Below are positions 8,932 to 17,624 of a stretch of 64,000 nucleotides of DNA, piece after piece. Every line of letters starts with the position of its first letter. Position 1 is the first letter of the stretch. A program made the position numbers and the translations under genes. Origin of the DNA: Bacteroides faecium (GTDB lineage Bacteria; Bacteroidota; Bacteroidia; Bacteroidales; Bacteroidaceae). The DNA is taken from positions 5,704,001 through 5,768,000 of the forward strand of contig NZ_CP050831.1 of NCBI RefSeq assembly GCF_012113595.1, read 5' to 3'. The notes beneath the pieces are model-generated. The model saw nothing but the letters and a program-made list of their open reading frames with translations, was not told the DNA's origin and did no database searches.

Positions 8932-10251
8932 TTATTTGTTGTTGAAAAGCATGTCGCTCAGCGACTGTAATGCTGTCTTCTTATCACATTCCCGGATGAG
9001 GAAGGAGATGTTGTAGTTACTTCCACCGAAAGAAATCATTCGCACCGGTATGTCGCGCATCGCGTCGAGCGCTTTTGCTTCGAAACCGACGTTTTCCCAT
9101 TCCAGGTCACCTACAACGCAGATGATACACATATCTTTGTCAATGGTCACTGTTCCGTATTTCTTCAGGTCATCGAGGATTTCATTCAGATGCTTGGTGT
9201 TGTCTATCGTAACGGACACACCTACTTCTGACGTACAAATCATGTCGATGGAAGTCTGGTAGCTTTCGAAGATTTCGAATACCTTACGCAGGAAACCATG
9301 AGCCAGTAACATACGGCTGGATTTGATTTTGATAGCTGTGATGTTTTCTTTGGCGGCTACTGCTTTGATTTTGCCTTTTTCCGTGTCGTTGGAAATCAAT
9401 GTGCCGGGAGCTTCCGGGTCCATGGTGTTCAACAGGCGCACGGGGATATTGGCATATTTGGCAGGCTGGATACAAGTCGGGTGCAGGATTTTTGCACCGA
9501 AGTAAGCCAACTCGGCCGCTTCTTCAAAATGAAGCTGACGAACCGGGGCTGTCTTGTCCACAATGCGCGGGTCGTTGTTGTGCATGCCGTCGATGTCTGT
9601 CCAAATTTGGATTTCAGAAGCGTTCACTGCTGCTCCAATCAGGGATGCGGTGTAATCGCTGCCACCACGTTGCAGGTTGTCTATCTCACCGTAAGCGTTG
9701 CGGCAGATGAAACCTTGCGTGATGTAGATGTCCATATCAGGATAGAGGTCGAGCTGAGTCTGCAACTTCTCCTTAATATATACAGGGTCCGGCTCTGCGT
9801 TCTTGTCAGTACGCATGAATTCCAAAGCCGGAAGCAATACGGACTTCACGCCACATTCCTGCAGGTAGAAGTTCACCATAGCCGTAGAGATGAGTTCGCC
9901 CTGTGCCAAGACCACTTTCTCTTCAAACAAAGTGAAAAGGTCTTTCGTATAGGAACGGATGTAGTCGAAGTGAGACTTGATGATTTCAAGACCTTTCTGT
10001 TTATATTCCTGGGTTGCGAAAAGTTCATCAACGTGCTGTTTATATTTAGATTCCAGCTTATTGATAATCTCGTTGGCACCCTCCGGATTCTTCTTATACA
10101 GATAGTCCGAAATTTCCACCAATGTGTTTGTCGTGCCTGACATAGCTGAAAGGACAACAATCTTCTGTTCACCATCGGTAATCAATTTGGCTACTTCCTT
10201 CATGCGTTGAGCAGAACCTACGGAAGTTCCTCCAAACTTTAAAACTTTCAT
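8932..10251 (-). CDS. lysC: Aspartate kinase, monofunctional
   Basis: Phosphorylates L-aspartate, the first step towards lysine, threonine, methionine and diaminopimelate. The 439 residues begin with the kinase signature KFGGTSVGS and include the substrate-binding stretch RGGSDYTASLIGAAV near residue 210. The last 130 residues or so form a pair of ACT domains, which in this family bind the feedback inhibitor. There is no fused homoserine dehydrogenase. It is 13 nt downstream of ftsE and upstream of lysA. Confidence 0.95.
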   Translation of the reverse strand: MKVLKFGGTSVGSAQRMKEVAKLITDGEQKIVVLSAMSGTTNTLVEISDYLYKKNPEGANEIINKLESKYKQHVDELFATQEYKQKGLEIIKSHFDYIRSYTKDLFTLFEEKVVLAQGELISTAMVNFYLQECGVKSVLLPALEFMRTDKNAEPDPVYIKEKLQTQLDLYPDMDIYITQGFICRNAYGEIDNLQRGGSDYTASLIGAAVNASEIQIWTDIDGMHNNDPRIVDKTAPVRQLHFEEAAELAYFGAKILHPTCIQPAKYANIPVRLLNTMDPEAPGTLISNDTEKGKIKAVAAKENITAIKIKSSRMLLAHGFLRKVFEIFESYQTSIDMICTSEVGVSVTIDNTKHLNEILDDLKKYGTVTIDKDMCIICVVGDLEWENVGFEAKALDAMRDIPVRMISFGGSNYNISFLIRECDKKTALQSLSDMLFNNK

Positions 10252-10264
10252 TTTCGTTACTGTT

Positions 10265-10993
10265 TTAGTTATCTATATTTAAATCTATTTCTATTGTTCT
10301 CTGACGGGGCATGTATTCGTCGGTGACATCTACAATCTGATGGTCGGCACAACGATATACCCTGCCGGGATATTCTTTCAGCAATTGCAGGTTGTGCGTC
10401 GTCATCACTACGGATGAGCCGGATTCACAGATATTGTGCAATAACTCTACAATGGATTTTCCTGTTTCTACGTCCAGGTTTCCGGTCGGTTCGTCCGCCA
10501 GGATGATAGCCGGGGAGTTGAGTACGGCACGTGCAATCACGATGCGTTGCTGTTCGCCGCCGGAAAGTTCATTGGGCAGTTTGTAGCCTTTGTTGGACAT
10601 TCCTACCAGGTCGAGCACTTCTTCAATACGCTCCTTTATCTCTTGTTTGTTTTTCCAGCCTGTGGCACGAAGCACAAACTCGAGGTTGTTGTAAACGGTG
10701 CGGTCTGTCAGCAACTGGAAATCCTGAAATACGATGCCTAATTTCCGGCGTAGCTGCGGGATATGCTTGCGTTTGATGGAACGCATGTTATAGCCCAGCA
10801 CTTCTGCCTCACCATCCATTACGTCCAGTTCGCCATAGAAAGTTTTGAGCAAGCTCGTTTTTCCGGAGCCTACTTTTCCTATCAGATAGACGAACTCGCC
10901 TTTGTGCAGTTCAAGATTGACATCATTCAGCACACAGAGTTCCTGTTGATGGATTTCTACGTTCTTATATTGTATCAACGCCTCGTCGCCCAT
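10265..10993 (-). CDS. ftsE: Cell-division ABC ATPase FtsE
   Basis: A 242-residue ABC ATPase, the cytoplasmic subunit that would work with FtsX in septum formation and control of peptidoglycan hydrolases. It has Walker A GKVGSGKT near residue 40, Q-loop VFQDFQLL, signature LSGGEQQR and Walker B IILADEPTGNLD. The D-loop and overall length match FtsE better than LolD. No ftsX lies next to it, which is common in Bacteroidetes. It sits between hisIE and lysC on one strand with short gaps. Confidence 0.85.
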   Translation of the reverse strand: MGDEALIQYKNVEIHQQELCVLNDVNLELHKGEFVYLIGKVGSGKTSLLKTFYGELDVMDGEAEVLGYNMRSIKRKHIPQLRRKLGIVFQDFQLLTDRTVYNNLEFVLRATGWKNKQEIKERIEEVLDLVGMSNKGYKLPNELSGGEQQRIVIARAVLNSPAIILADEPTGNLDVETGKSIVELLHNICESGSSVVMTTHNLQLLKEYPGRVYRCADHQIVDVTDEYMPRQRTIEIDLNIDN

Positions 10994-11030
10994 GCAGACT
11001 TCTATTTTTAATCTTTAATTTCTAATTGAA

Positions 11031-11642
11031 TCAATGTCTCTTCCAGGTACTGCTATGTCTTTCCTGCAATTCGCGTGCAAGATCTTCGATGCGATAGCCT
11101 TTTGAAGTGAGTAATACAATCATGTGGTAAATCAGGTCGGCTCCTTCGTAAATCAGACGTTCGTCTGTCCCGTTGGTTGCTTCAATCACAGTTTCTACAG
11201 CTTCTTCGCCTACTTTCTGCGCCATCTTATTGACGCCGGATTCAAACAGGCTGGTTGTATAGGAACCTTCCGGCATTTCTTCGTGACGTTTGTCGATGAA
11301 GTCTTGCAATGCTTTCAGGAACATTACCGGTTCTTCGTTCTTCTCGCCCCAGCAAGTGTCTGTACCTGTGTGGCAAACCGGACCTACTGGGTTTGCTTGA
11401 ATCAGCAGGGTGTCATTGTCGCAATCGGCTTTGATGGAAACGACATGAAGGAAATTACCGCTTTCTTCACCTTTTGTCCACAAGCGGTTCTTGGTACGGC
11501 TGAAGAAGGTTACTTTTCCTGTTTCTACCGTTTTGTCATAGGCTTCCTGGTTCATGAAACCCAGCATCAAGACTTTACGCGTCTCGTTGTCTTGTATGAT
11601 AGCCGGAACAAGTCCGTTCATTTTGTCAAAATCCAATTCCAT
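11031..11642 (-). CDS. hisIE: Bifunctional phosphoribosyl-AMP cyclohydrolase / phosphoribosyl-ATP pyrophosphatase
   Basis: Histidine biosynthesis steps 2 and 3. The 203-residue protein has an N-terminal HisI domain (about residues 1-110), with the zinc-binding segment CHTGTDTCW near residue 92, and a C-terminal HisE domain (about 115-200) with the MazG-like EEAVETVIEA helix. It follows hisF after 21 nt and ends the hisH-hisA-hisF-hisIE run. Confidence 0.96.
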   Translation of the reverse strand: MELDFDKMNGLVPAIIQDNETRKVLMLGFMNQEAYDKTVETGKVTFFSRTKNRLWTKGEESGNFLHVVSIKADCDNDTLLIQANPVGPVCHTGTDTCWGEKNEEPVMFLKALQDFIDKRHEEMPEGSYTTSLFESGVNKMAQKVGEEAVETVIEATNGTDERLIYEGADLIYHMIVLLTSKGYRIEDLARELQERHSSTWKRH

Positions 11643-11663
11643 TTTATTTAATATCTTAATTTA

Positions 11664-12419
11664 CTATTTACGCATTACAATACCTTCGCTGCAAAGATAC
11701 GATTTTAAATCGGGAATTTTGATTTCTCCGAAATGAAAAACGCTGGCTGCCAACGCCGCATCTGCCTTTCCTTGCAAAAATACGTCGCGGAAGTGTTCTT
11801 TACAACCCGCTCCGCCGGAAGCGATGACTGGAATAGAGAGCTGGTTGGCGAGTGAAGCAAGGGCTTCGTTCGCATAACCGGTCTTTACGCCGTCATGGTT
11901 CATGCTCGTGAACAGGATTTCACCTGCACCACGTTCCTGTGCTTCTCTTGTCCATGCCATCAGTTCTTTATCGGTTTCGATGCGACCGCCGTTGAGGTAG
12001 CATTTCCATCCGTGGCCTGTTTGCTTGGCGTCTACTGCCAGTACACAGACTTGGGAACCGAAGTTCTTGGCGATTTCATCAATCAGTTGCGGATTACGGA
12101 TAGCGGAAGAGTTGATTGAAATCTTATCTGCTCCGGCATTCAGCAAACGGTCTACATCGCTCAATTCGTTGATTCCGCCACCTACGGTAAACGGGATGTT
12201 GATATTTGCCGCAATCCGCTTGACCAGTTCGGTAAAGGTCTTGCGTCCTTCGTGGCTTGCAGTAATATCAAGGAAAACAAGTTCATCTGCTCCTTGTTCA
12301 CTATAAGCCCGCCCCAGTTCTACCGGGTCACCGGCCTGGCGCAAATTAACGAAGTTCGTTCCTTTTACTGTTTGCCCGTCTTTAATGTCAAGACAAGGGA
12401 TAATTCTTTTTGCTAACAC
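11664..12419 (-). CDS. hisF: Imidazole glycerol phosphate synthase cyclase subunit HisF
   Basis: A (beta/alpha)8-barrel subunit that, with HisH, converts PRFAR and ammonia to imidazole glycerol phosphate and AICAR. The 251 residues include the catalytic Asp in IIPCLDIKDGQ (Asp11) and the second Asp in VLAVDAKQ. Translation appears to begin at GTG (12419), since MLAKRIIPCLDIK is the family N-terminus and no ATG lies nearby in frame. It follows hisA after 73 nt. Confidence 0.96.
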   Translation of the reverse strand: MLAKRIIPCLDIKDGQTVKGTNFVNLRQAGDPVELGRAYSEQGADELVFLDITASHEGRKTFTELVKRIAANINIPFTVGGGINELSDVDRLLNAGADKISINSSAIRNPQLIDEIAKNFGSQVCVLAVDAKQTGHGWKCYLNGGRIETDKELMAWTREAQERGAGEILFTSMNHDGVKTGYANEALASLANQLSIPVIASGGAGCKEHFRDVFLQGKADAALAASVFHFGEIKIPDLKSYLCSEGIVMRK

Positions 12420-12492
12420 AATCCTATTTTATTTACTAGTTGACAATTTAAATCTGTGCTTTGAGCAGGTATGTCCTCGTATGTTTGACAGC

Positions 12493-13212
12493 TTACAGAA
12501 ATATTCTTAAATCTTTCAATGTGATATGTCCTTCGTACAACGCTTTACCAAAGATGACTCCGGGGATACCGGCTTCGTCCAAGGCGATAATATCATCTAT
12601 CTTGCTTACTCCGCCACTCGCCATTAGATAGAGGTCGGGGAATTTGGCAAGCATTTCTTTATATAAATCAATGGAAGGGCCGCTCAACATTCCGTCACAA
12701 CTAATGTCGGTGCAGATTACTTTTCGTATTCCTTTCGTCATATAATCTTCGAGGAATGGGAATAGTTCGCAGGCGCTTTCGTCTTTCCAGCCATTGACGG
12801 CTATCTTATGGTCTTTGACGTCTGCTCCCAGGATTATCTTCTCACTGCCGTATGTTTCCAACCAATGAGTAAACAGTGCGGGGTCTTTCACAGCAATGCT
12901 TCCGCCTGTCACCATCTGCGCGCCGCTTTCAAAGGCTATTTTCAAGTCTTCGTCGCTTTTCACTCCACCGCCGAAGTCTATCACAAGCGAGGTATGTGTA
13001 GCAATTTGTTCCAACACACGATAGTTGACTACATGGTGAGAAGCAGCACCGTCCAAATCGACCACATGAAGTCTGCGAACGCCGTTCGCTTCGAACTCCC
13101 TGGCAACTTCTACCGGATTCTCGTTATACACCTTCTTGCTATCGTAGTCTCCCTGGGAAAGGCGTACGCACTTTCCGTCAATAATATCAATGGCTGGAAT
13201 AATTTCTATCAT
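12493..13212 (-). CDS. hisA: Phosphoribosylformimino-5-aminoimidazole carboxamide ribotide isomerase HisA
   Basis: Isomerises ProFAR to PRFAR in histidine synthesis. The 239-residue barrel has the catalytic Asp in IPAIDIIDGKCVRL (residues 5-18) and the second Asp in CTDISCDGML. It is homologous to hisF next door, and the two lack any fusion. The 160-nt gap upstream to hisH carries a 22-bp-period palindrome array. Confidence 0.96.
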   Translation of the reverse strand: MIEIIPAIDIIDGKCVRLSQGDYDSKKVYNENPVEVAREFEANGVRRLHVVDLDGAASHHVVNYRVLEQIATHTSLVIDFGGGVKSDEDLKIAFESGAQMVTGGSIAVKDPALFTHWLETYGSEKIILGADVKDHKIAVNGWKDESACELFPFLEDYMTKGIRKVICTDISCDGMLSGPSIDLYKEMLAKFPDLYLMASGGVSKIDDIIALDEAGIPGVIFGKALYEGHITLKDLRIFL

Positions 13213-13302
13213 CTATTTATTTGCTATTTGACAAATTACTATTCTTTTATTACTTATTTCTTTCCTAACTTGTTCAGCACCACTTCCACCGCCCCTCAAA
13301 AA

Positions 13303-13381
13303 GTTTATTATAAACGATGAACGAGTTTATTATAAACTATGGTGGAGTTTATTATAAACGGCGACATAGTTTATTATAGAT
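13303..13381. repeat. 22-bp-period palindrome array, family GTTTATTATAAAC
   Basis: Four units start at 13303, 13325, 13347 and 13369, exactly 22 bp apart. The first three are identical 13-mers, GTTTATTATAAAC, an imperfect palindrome (GTTTA-n3-TAAAC), each preceded by A and separated by 9-nt spacers of different sequence. The fourth is truncated and runs into the hisH stop codon at 13374-13376. The same 13-mer occurs twice, 22 bp apart, at 41938 and 41960. Confidence 0.85.
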
Positions 13382-13964
13382 TCAGGAAGTTCGTCAGAAT
13401 CTTCTCTCCCGTCTTACCGCTTTTCTCCGGGTGAAACTGGGTGGCATAAAAATTATCTTTGTGCAACGCCGCGCTGAACGGATGAATGTAATCAGTCGTA
13501 GCGGCAGTAAATTCACAAGTCGGAACATAGAAGCTATGTACGAAGTAGACAAATTCTTCTTCGGTGAATCCTTCGAAGAGTTTACTATTCGTATCTACGA
13601 TGGTATTCCAGCCCATATGCGGTACTTTATCTTCATGTTTCTGCGGAACAAAACGTTTCACGTCCACATCGAAGATATTAAAACAGTCCACTCCCCCTTC
13701 TTCGGAATAACGGCACATCAATTGCATGCCGAGACAAATTCCGAATACAGGCTGGCGCAGGTTCTTTATCAATTCGTCCAGTCCTGTCGCTTTCAAGTGG
13801 TTCATGGTAGTTTCCGCCTCTCCTACTCCGGGGAAGATTACTTTATCGGCCGACTGGAGTTCTTCTTTATCGGCAGTAATCACTGCTTCCACTCCCAACC
13901 GCTTCAAAGCATAATCCACAGAACGGATATTACCGGCATTGTATTTTACGACTGCTACTTTCAT
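13374..13964 (-). CDS. hisH: Imidazole glycerol phosphate synthase glutamine amidotransferase subunit HisH
   Basis: Class I glutaminase that feeds ammonia to HisF. The 196 residues contain the nucleophile motif VFGICLGMQL (Cys77) and the His/Glu pair in QFHPEKSG near residue 180. Its ATG overlaps the purU stop by one base (TAATG), so it is probably translated from a purU-hisH message. Its 3' end overlaps the last unit of a palindrome array. Confidence 0.96.
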   Translation of the reverse strand: MKVAVVKYNAGNIRSVDYALKRLGVEAVITADKEELQSADKVIFPGVGEAETTMNHLKATGLDELIKNLRQPVFGICLGMQLMCRYSEEGGVDCFNIFDVDVKRFVPQKHEDKVPHMGWNTIVDTNSKLFEGFTEEEFVYFVHSFYVPTCEFTAATTDYIHPFSAALHKDNFYATQFHPEKSGKTGEKILTNFLNL

Positions 13965-14821
13965 TAGCTGAATATTACTGTTTTATTTTTATAAGCCAAG
14001 ACTTTGCGTTCAATGTGCTTCTGTACGGCACGGGAAAGAACGATTTTTTCAAGGTCTTTTCCTTTATTTACCAGGTCTTCAATAGCATCTTTGTGAGTGA
14101 TGCGTACTACGTCCTGTTCGATGATTGGACCTGCATCCAACTCTGTTGTCACGTAATGGCTGGTCGCTCCGATAATTTTCACACCTCTTTGGAAGGCTGC
14201 ATGGTAAGGTTTCGCCCCTACGAACGCAGGAAGGAAAGAGTGATGGATATTGATTATCTTATTCGGATAAGCATTAATCATCTGTTCGGAGATTACTTGC
14301 ATATAGCGTGCCAGTACGATAAATGTAATCTTATGTTTGGCAAGCAGTTCCATTTCTTTGCGTTCCTGTTCTTCTTTTGTCTCTTTTGTAATAGGAAACA
14401 GATAGAAAGGAATACCGAAACGTTCGGCCACGTGTTGCAAATCGGGATGGTTGCTTATAATAAGAGGTATCTCCACATTCCATTCGCCGGCGGTGTAACG
14501 AGCCAACATATCGAAAAGACAATGAGACAGCTTGGAAACGAAAATAGCCATACGCGGTTTCACATCCGAGAAATAAAGGCGGAAATCCATTTCGTATTTC
14601 TGGCCGTAAAGTGTCCTGAAGTAATCTTCAATCTTTTCCTGGGGAACTAAGAAGTCTTTCAATTCCCATTCAATACGCATGAAGAATATGTTTTCTACAT
14701 GGTCTACATATTGGTCCAAATAGATAATATTTCCTTTGTTTACCGTAATAAAGTCTGTTACTTCCGCAAGGATTCCCGGTTTGTCGGGACAGTGCAATAA
14801 CAGTTTGGCTGTTGTCATCAT
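13964..14821 (-). CDS. purU: Formyltetrahydrofolate deformylase
   Basis: Hydrolyses 10-formyl-THF to THF and formate, balancing one-carbon pools and supplying formate for purine synthesis. I choose the ATG-ATG at 14821 (MMTTAKLLLHCPDKPG), giving 286 residues; a longer frame upstream adds a non-family tail. An N-terminal ACT domain (about residues 3-85) precedes the formyltransferase domain, with the catalytic segment NIHHSFLPAF and the Asp in TTELDAGPI. Its position upstream of hisH may link AICAR and one-carbon metabolism. Confidence 0.93.
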   Translation of the reverse strand: MMTTAKLLLHCPDKPGILAEVTDFITVNKGNIIYLDQYVDHVENIFFMRIEWELKDFLVPQEKIEDYFRTLYGQKYEMDFRLYFSDVKPRMAIFVSKLSHCLFDMLARYTAGEWNVEIPLIISNHPDLQHVAERFGIPFYLFPITKETKEEQERKEMELLAKHKITFIVLARYMQVISEQMINAYPNKIINIHHSFLPAFVGAKPYHAAFQRGVKIIGATSHYVTTELDAGPIIEQDVVRITHKDAIEDLVNKGKDLEKIVLSRAVQKHIERKVLAYKNKTVIFS

Positions 14822-15006
14822 TCTTTCTACTAATTTACGATTCCAGGCGGAATTATTTTCCACCTTTCTAATTTTAGTCCGCAAAAATAACGATTTATTG
14901 CAAAATTACGAATTATTCAAGCAGAAAGTTGATATAAAAACGGGGATTTCTTACAGATAGAAAGAATTCGGGAGCTATTTTCTATGAATAGAATGACAAA
15001 CTTCAG

Positions 15007-15092
15007 GATAGTGACGCTATCGACTTCGGATAGTGACACTATCCTATCGTGATGGCGTCACTATGACAACCGGATAGCGTCACTATCCGAAG
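15007..15092. repeat. 22-bp-period palindrome array, family GATAGYGWCRCTATC
   Basis: Four 15-bp units start at 15007, 15029, 15051 and 15073, exactly 22 bp apart, with 7-nt spacers. The first two read GATAGTGACRCTATC and the last two are the inverted form GAT(A/G)GCGTCACTAT(C/G). Segments 15024-15043 and 15073-15092 are reverse complements with one mismatch, so a 20-bp hairpin is possible. The same family recurs at 58719-58799. Confidence 0.88.
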
Positions 15093-15191
15093 AGAAGAAA
15101 AAACAATATTTTTTTTCATTACAAAAGTACTCAAAATGAGACACTAAGCGTTTTTCTCGTTTTTTCTTGAAAAAAACTTTTCCCAAAACGC

Positions 15192-15221
15192 TTGCAGATT
15201 TATAAAAAAGAACTACCTTTG
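15192..15221 (+). promoter_or_regulatory. Promoter of the tRNA-Asp pair
   Basis: TTG (15192-15194) and TACCTTTG (15214-15221) are 19 nt apart, a good Bacteroidetes -33/-7 pair, placed about 44 nt before the first tRNA. Confidence 0.7.
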
Positions 15222-15264
15222 CACCCGCAATCGAGAGAGATGCAGATTAACAAAATGAAATTCT

Positions 15265-15338
15265 GGTGCGTTAGTTCAGTTGGTTAGAATACATGCCTGT
15301 CACGCATGGGGTCACGGGTTCGAGTCCCGTACGCACCG
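15265..15338 (+). tRNA. tRNA-Asp (anticodon GTC), copy 1
   Basis: A 74-nt cloverleaf: acceptor GGTGCGT pairs with ACGCACC, the anticodon loop reads CTGTCAC with GTC, and the T arm has GGGTTCGAGTCCC. CCA is not encoded. It is identical to the copy 55 nt downstream. Confidence 0.97.
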
Positions 15339-15393
15339 CTTCTTTAATAGAGAGGCGGAAAGAAATAATAATGAGTTAGTCTATATAAAATTT

Positions 15394-15467
15394 GGTGCGT
15401 TAGTTCAGTTGGTTAGAATACATGCCTGTCACGCATGGGGTCACGGGTTCGAGTCCCGTACGCACCG
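15394..15467 (+). tRNA. tRNA-Asp (anticodon GTC), copy 2
   Basis: Identical in all 74 positions to the first copy and probably co-transcribed with it, since a shared promoter lies upstream and a strong terminator follows. Confidence 0.97.
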
Positions 15468-15503
15468 CAACAAAGCCTTATTATAAGGTAGTTACAAAAA
15501 AGA

Positions 15504-15548
15504 CACCCGAAAAAGTACCCATAAATGGCTTTTTCGGGTGTTTTTTTA
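15504..15548 (+). terminator. Terminator of the tRNA-Asp pair
   Basis: A perfect 12-bp stem, CACCCGAAAAAG (15504-15515) with CTTTTTCGGGTG (15529-15540), followed by eight T. Confidence 0.93.
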
Positions 15549-15642
15549 TTATCTTTTCCGCCCAAACGTTCTGCCAACTCCTACTTTTCAAAGGTTAATA
15601 TAATATGTATTTATAACATACCTATGAATGAGAAGTATTTCA

Positions 15643-16728
15643 TTATTTTGTTTGTTCCAATATTTTTTGCATTATAAGTGAAAATTCTTCTGCTTCATCC
15701 ATATTAGGAGAATGCGCCGAGTTCTTAAATGAAATAAATTCTTTGCGTGGAGCATTGACAACCCCAAAATATTTTTTGGCTAACGTGTATGATACCGTTT
15801 TATCATATTTTCCATGCAGGAAATAGACAGGCAGATTAAAAGATATTGATGACGTAAAAAGATTATCTACAAACAGATAGGGAAAAAGATATCTCGTGTG
15901 AAATTTAGAGCCACATCCAAAGTTAATCTTCTCTGAAATAGTATATCCTTTAAACTTGAAAACATCGCTTACTAGTTTTGACATTGAAGATTTTTCCCGT
16001 AATGTCCCAACTCCGTATTTTTCTAACAGTTCAGACCGTATTGAAGTCAGATAATCATAGCATGGGAAATCCTCTGCTTTACAATCAAACCTTTTCAGCT
16101 CTTTTTCTGATTTAGTATCTCCAATAGCAGATGCATATTGAAGTAAATAGTCGTAAGCCTGACGTTCAGACTCTAACTGATTTGTTATTTGACTTATGGC
16201 TATGTATGCAGTATATTCATCCGGATATTTTTCTATGGACTTAACTCCGAGGTAAGTCCCCCACGAGTGAGCCACCAAATATATTTTGTTTTTCATAAAA
16301 CGATGCTGGAGATATTTTGTCATTTTATAAACATCATCAATCATCTGTTCGAGAGTGAAACTAACGGAATTGATTGATTTATCGTATGACATCCCTGCAT
16401 ATCGCTGCTCCCAATAACATACAGTAAAATACTTTTCTAACCTTTCCTGACTCTCACGTGGAAGAATAAAAGGTAGTTCAGGAACACCACCGTGCAAGTA
16501 TAATATTATAGGATTTTCTAAATTCTCACCACGAATGAAAAAGCCTTGCGAAACCCCATTAATACCCACTCTCCCTTTTTCAGAGATAGAATTAGTTATA
16601 TTTTTCCCTGCTTTATCCAGTAGAGGGGGTAGGTTTCCTGGACTTTGTGTTATTATGCTTACTACAGAGCAACTATTTAAAAGAGTATTTATAAAAATAC
16701 TTGTTATTGCTTTCCCTATGTTTTTCAT
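15643..16728 (-). CDS. Alpha/beta hydrolase, proline-iminopeptidase-like
   Basis: A 361-residue hydrolase with an N-terminal hydrophobic stretch ending near a Cys (IFINTLLNSC), a possible lipoprotein signal. It shows the oxyanion motif YLHGG, the nucleophile elbow AHSWG (Ser near residue 165), an acidic residue in HGKYDKTV and the His in NSAHSPN. The substrate is unknown; the HGG and cap arrangement resemble peptidase S33 members. The gene is visibly AT-rich compared with the his genes, consistent with accessory origin, and is the first gene after the tRNA-Asp pair. Confidence 0.75.
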   Translation of the reverse strand: MKNIGKAITSIFINTLLNSCSVVSIITQSPGNLPPLLDKAGKNITNSISEKGRVGINGVSQGFFIRGENLENPIILYLHGGVPELPFILPRESQERLEKYFTVCYWEQRYAGMSYDKSINSVSFTLEQMIDDVYKMTKYLQHRFMKNKIYLVAHSWGTYLGVKSIEKYPDEYTAYIAISQITNQLESERQAYDYLLQYASAIGDTKSEKELKRFDCKAEDFPCYDYLTSIRSELLEKYGVGTLREKSSMSKLVSDVFKFKGYTISEKINFGCGSKFHTRYLFPYLFVDNLFTSSISFNLPVYFLHGKYDKTVSYTLAKKYFGVVNAPRKEFISFKNSAHSPNMDEAEEFSLIMQKILEQTK

Positions 16729-16737
16729 TTTCTTATT

Positions 16738-16770
16738 TTTGAGGATTAAAAAATATTCCGTTTACTTTTG
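16738..16770 (+). promoter_or_regulatory. Promoter of the PAS-LuxR gene
   Basis: TTTG (16738-16741) and TACTTTTG (16763-16770) are 21 nt apart, fitting -33 and -7, about 66 nt before the ATG. Confidence 0.55.
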
Positions 16771-16836
16771 CACAAAGTTAGTATCATTTGTTAAGTCAGA
16801 CAATTACTAATTTTAGCTATATTAAAATATGCGACC

Positions 16837-17553
16837 ATGAATGCAGAAAAAAAACAAAAGATATGGGAAGCTCATAAAAGGCATATTGAACTGCTTGCTA
16901 AAGTAAATAACAGTTATGTGTTTGTTGTAGACCAACATGTGAAATACCTTTACTTGTCAGATAGTTACATTCGTTTCTTCGGATATAATCCAGATACATT
17001 AGAATTCCAGAATAAAGAAAAAAACTATTTCGAATCCCGCATACATCCGGAAGATTTAATTGTATTGAGTAATACACAGCAGAGATTATTTGAGTATTTA
17101 CATACAACTCAAACGAATAAGATTTTAGAATATAAGCTTGTTTATGAATTTAGAATTCTAAATTCATACAATAAATATGTTCGTATCATCAGCCAACATC
17201 AGGTATTGGAGTTAGATGAAAATGGCGTTCCCTGGCTTGTAATGGGTATTGCTGATCTATCCCCTAATACTGCACCGTTAGATAACATCAAGATTCAAGT
17301 AGTAAACTTTATCACTGGCGAAACTCTGCCTTTAAATAAATTCGAGGAAAAAGAACTTATTGAATTTACCCCAAGAGAAAAAGAAATATTACTTTTAATA
17401 AAATCGGGTATGCTTAGCAAGGAAATTTCCGATCGTCTGTCAGTAAGTATTCATACCGTAAATAAACACCGTCAAAATATAATGCGAAAAATGAATGCTG
17501 ACAACATAATCGAAGCCATTGAATATGCCAGAAAGCTTGGATTATTGGATTAG
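16837..17553 (+). CDS. PAS domain LuxR-type transcriptional regulator
   Basis: A 238-residue cytoplasmic regulator. Residues about 20-150 form a PAS-like sensor region (FVVDQHVKYLYLSDSYIRFFGY). Residues about 175-238 are a LuxR helix-turn-helix, FTPREKEILLLIKSGMLSK followed by EISDRLSVSIHTVNKH. It has no phosphoreceiver domain, so it probably responds to a ligand or redox signal through PAS. It is divergent from the hydrolase at 15643 and convergent with the HxlR gene; its target is unknown. Confidence 0.85.
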   Translation: MNAEKKQKIWEAHKRHIELLAKVNNSYVFVVDQHVKYLYLSDSYIRFFGYNPDTLEFQNKEKNYFESRIHPEDLIVLSNTQQRLFEYLHTTQTNKILEYKLVYEFRILNSYNKYVRIISQHQVLELDENGVPWLVMGIADLSPNTAPLDNIKIQVVNFITGETLPLNKFEEKELIEFTPREKEILLLIKSGMLSKEISDRLSVSIHTVNKHRQNIMRKMNADNIIEAIEYARKLGLLD

Positions 17554-17624
17554 TCCAGAAGGATTTTGTTTTTTGCACCAACTCAAACAACCACACAATA
17601 CCAAACAGTCCAAAGAATTACACA

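Larger units (their letters stand above)
14822..15264. other. 443-nt non-coding stretch upstream of purU
   Basis: It holds the purU leader, a four-unit palindrome array (15007-15087) and, near its right end, the tRNA-Asp promoter. No reading frame with coding character is visible. Confidence 0.7.

Noticed and set aside
15280..15486. 68-codon ORF across the tRNA-Asp pair
   Set aside because: It reads through two tRNA genes and its protein repeats only because the tRNAs are identical.
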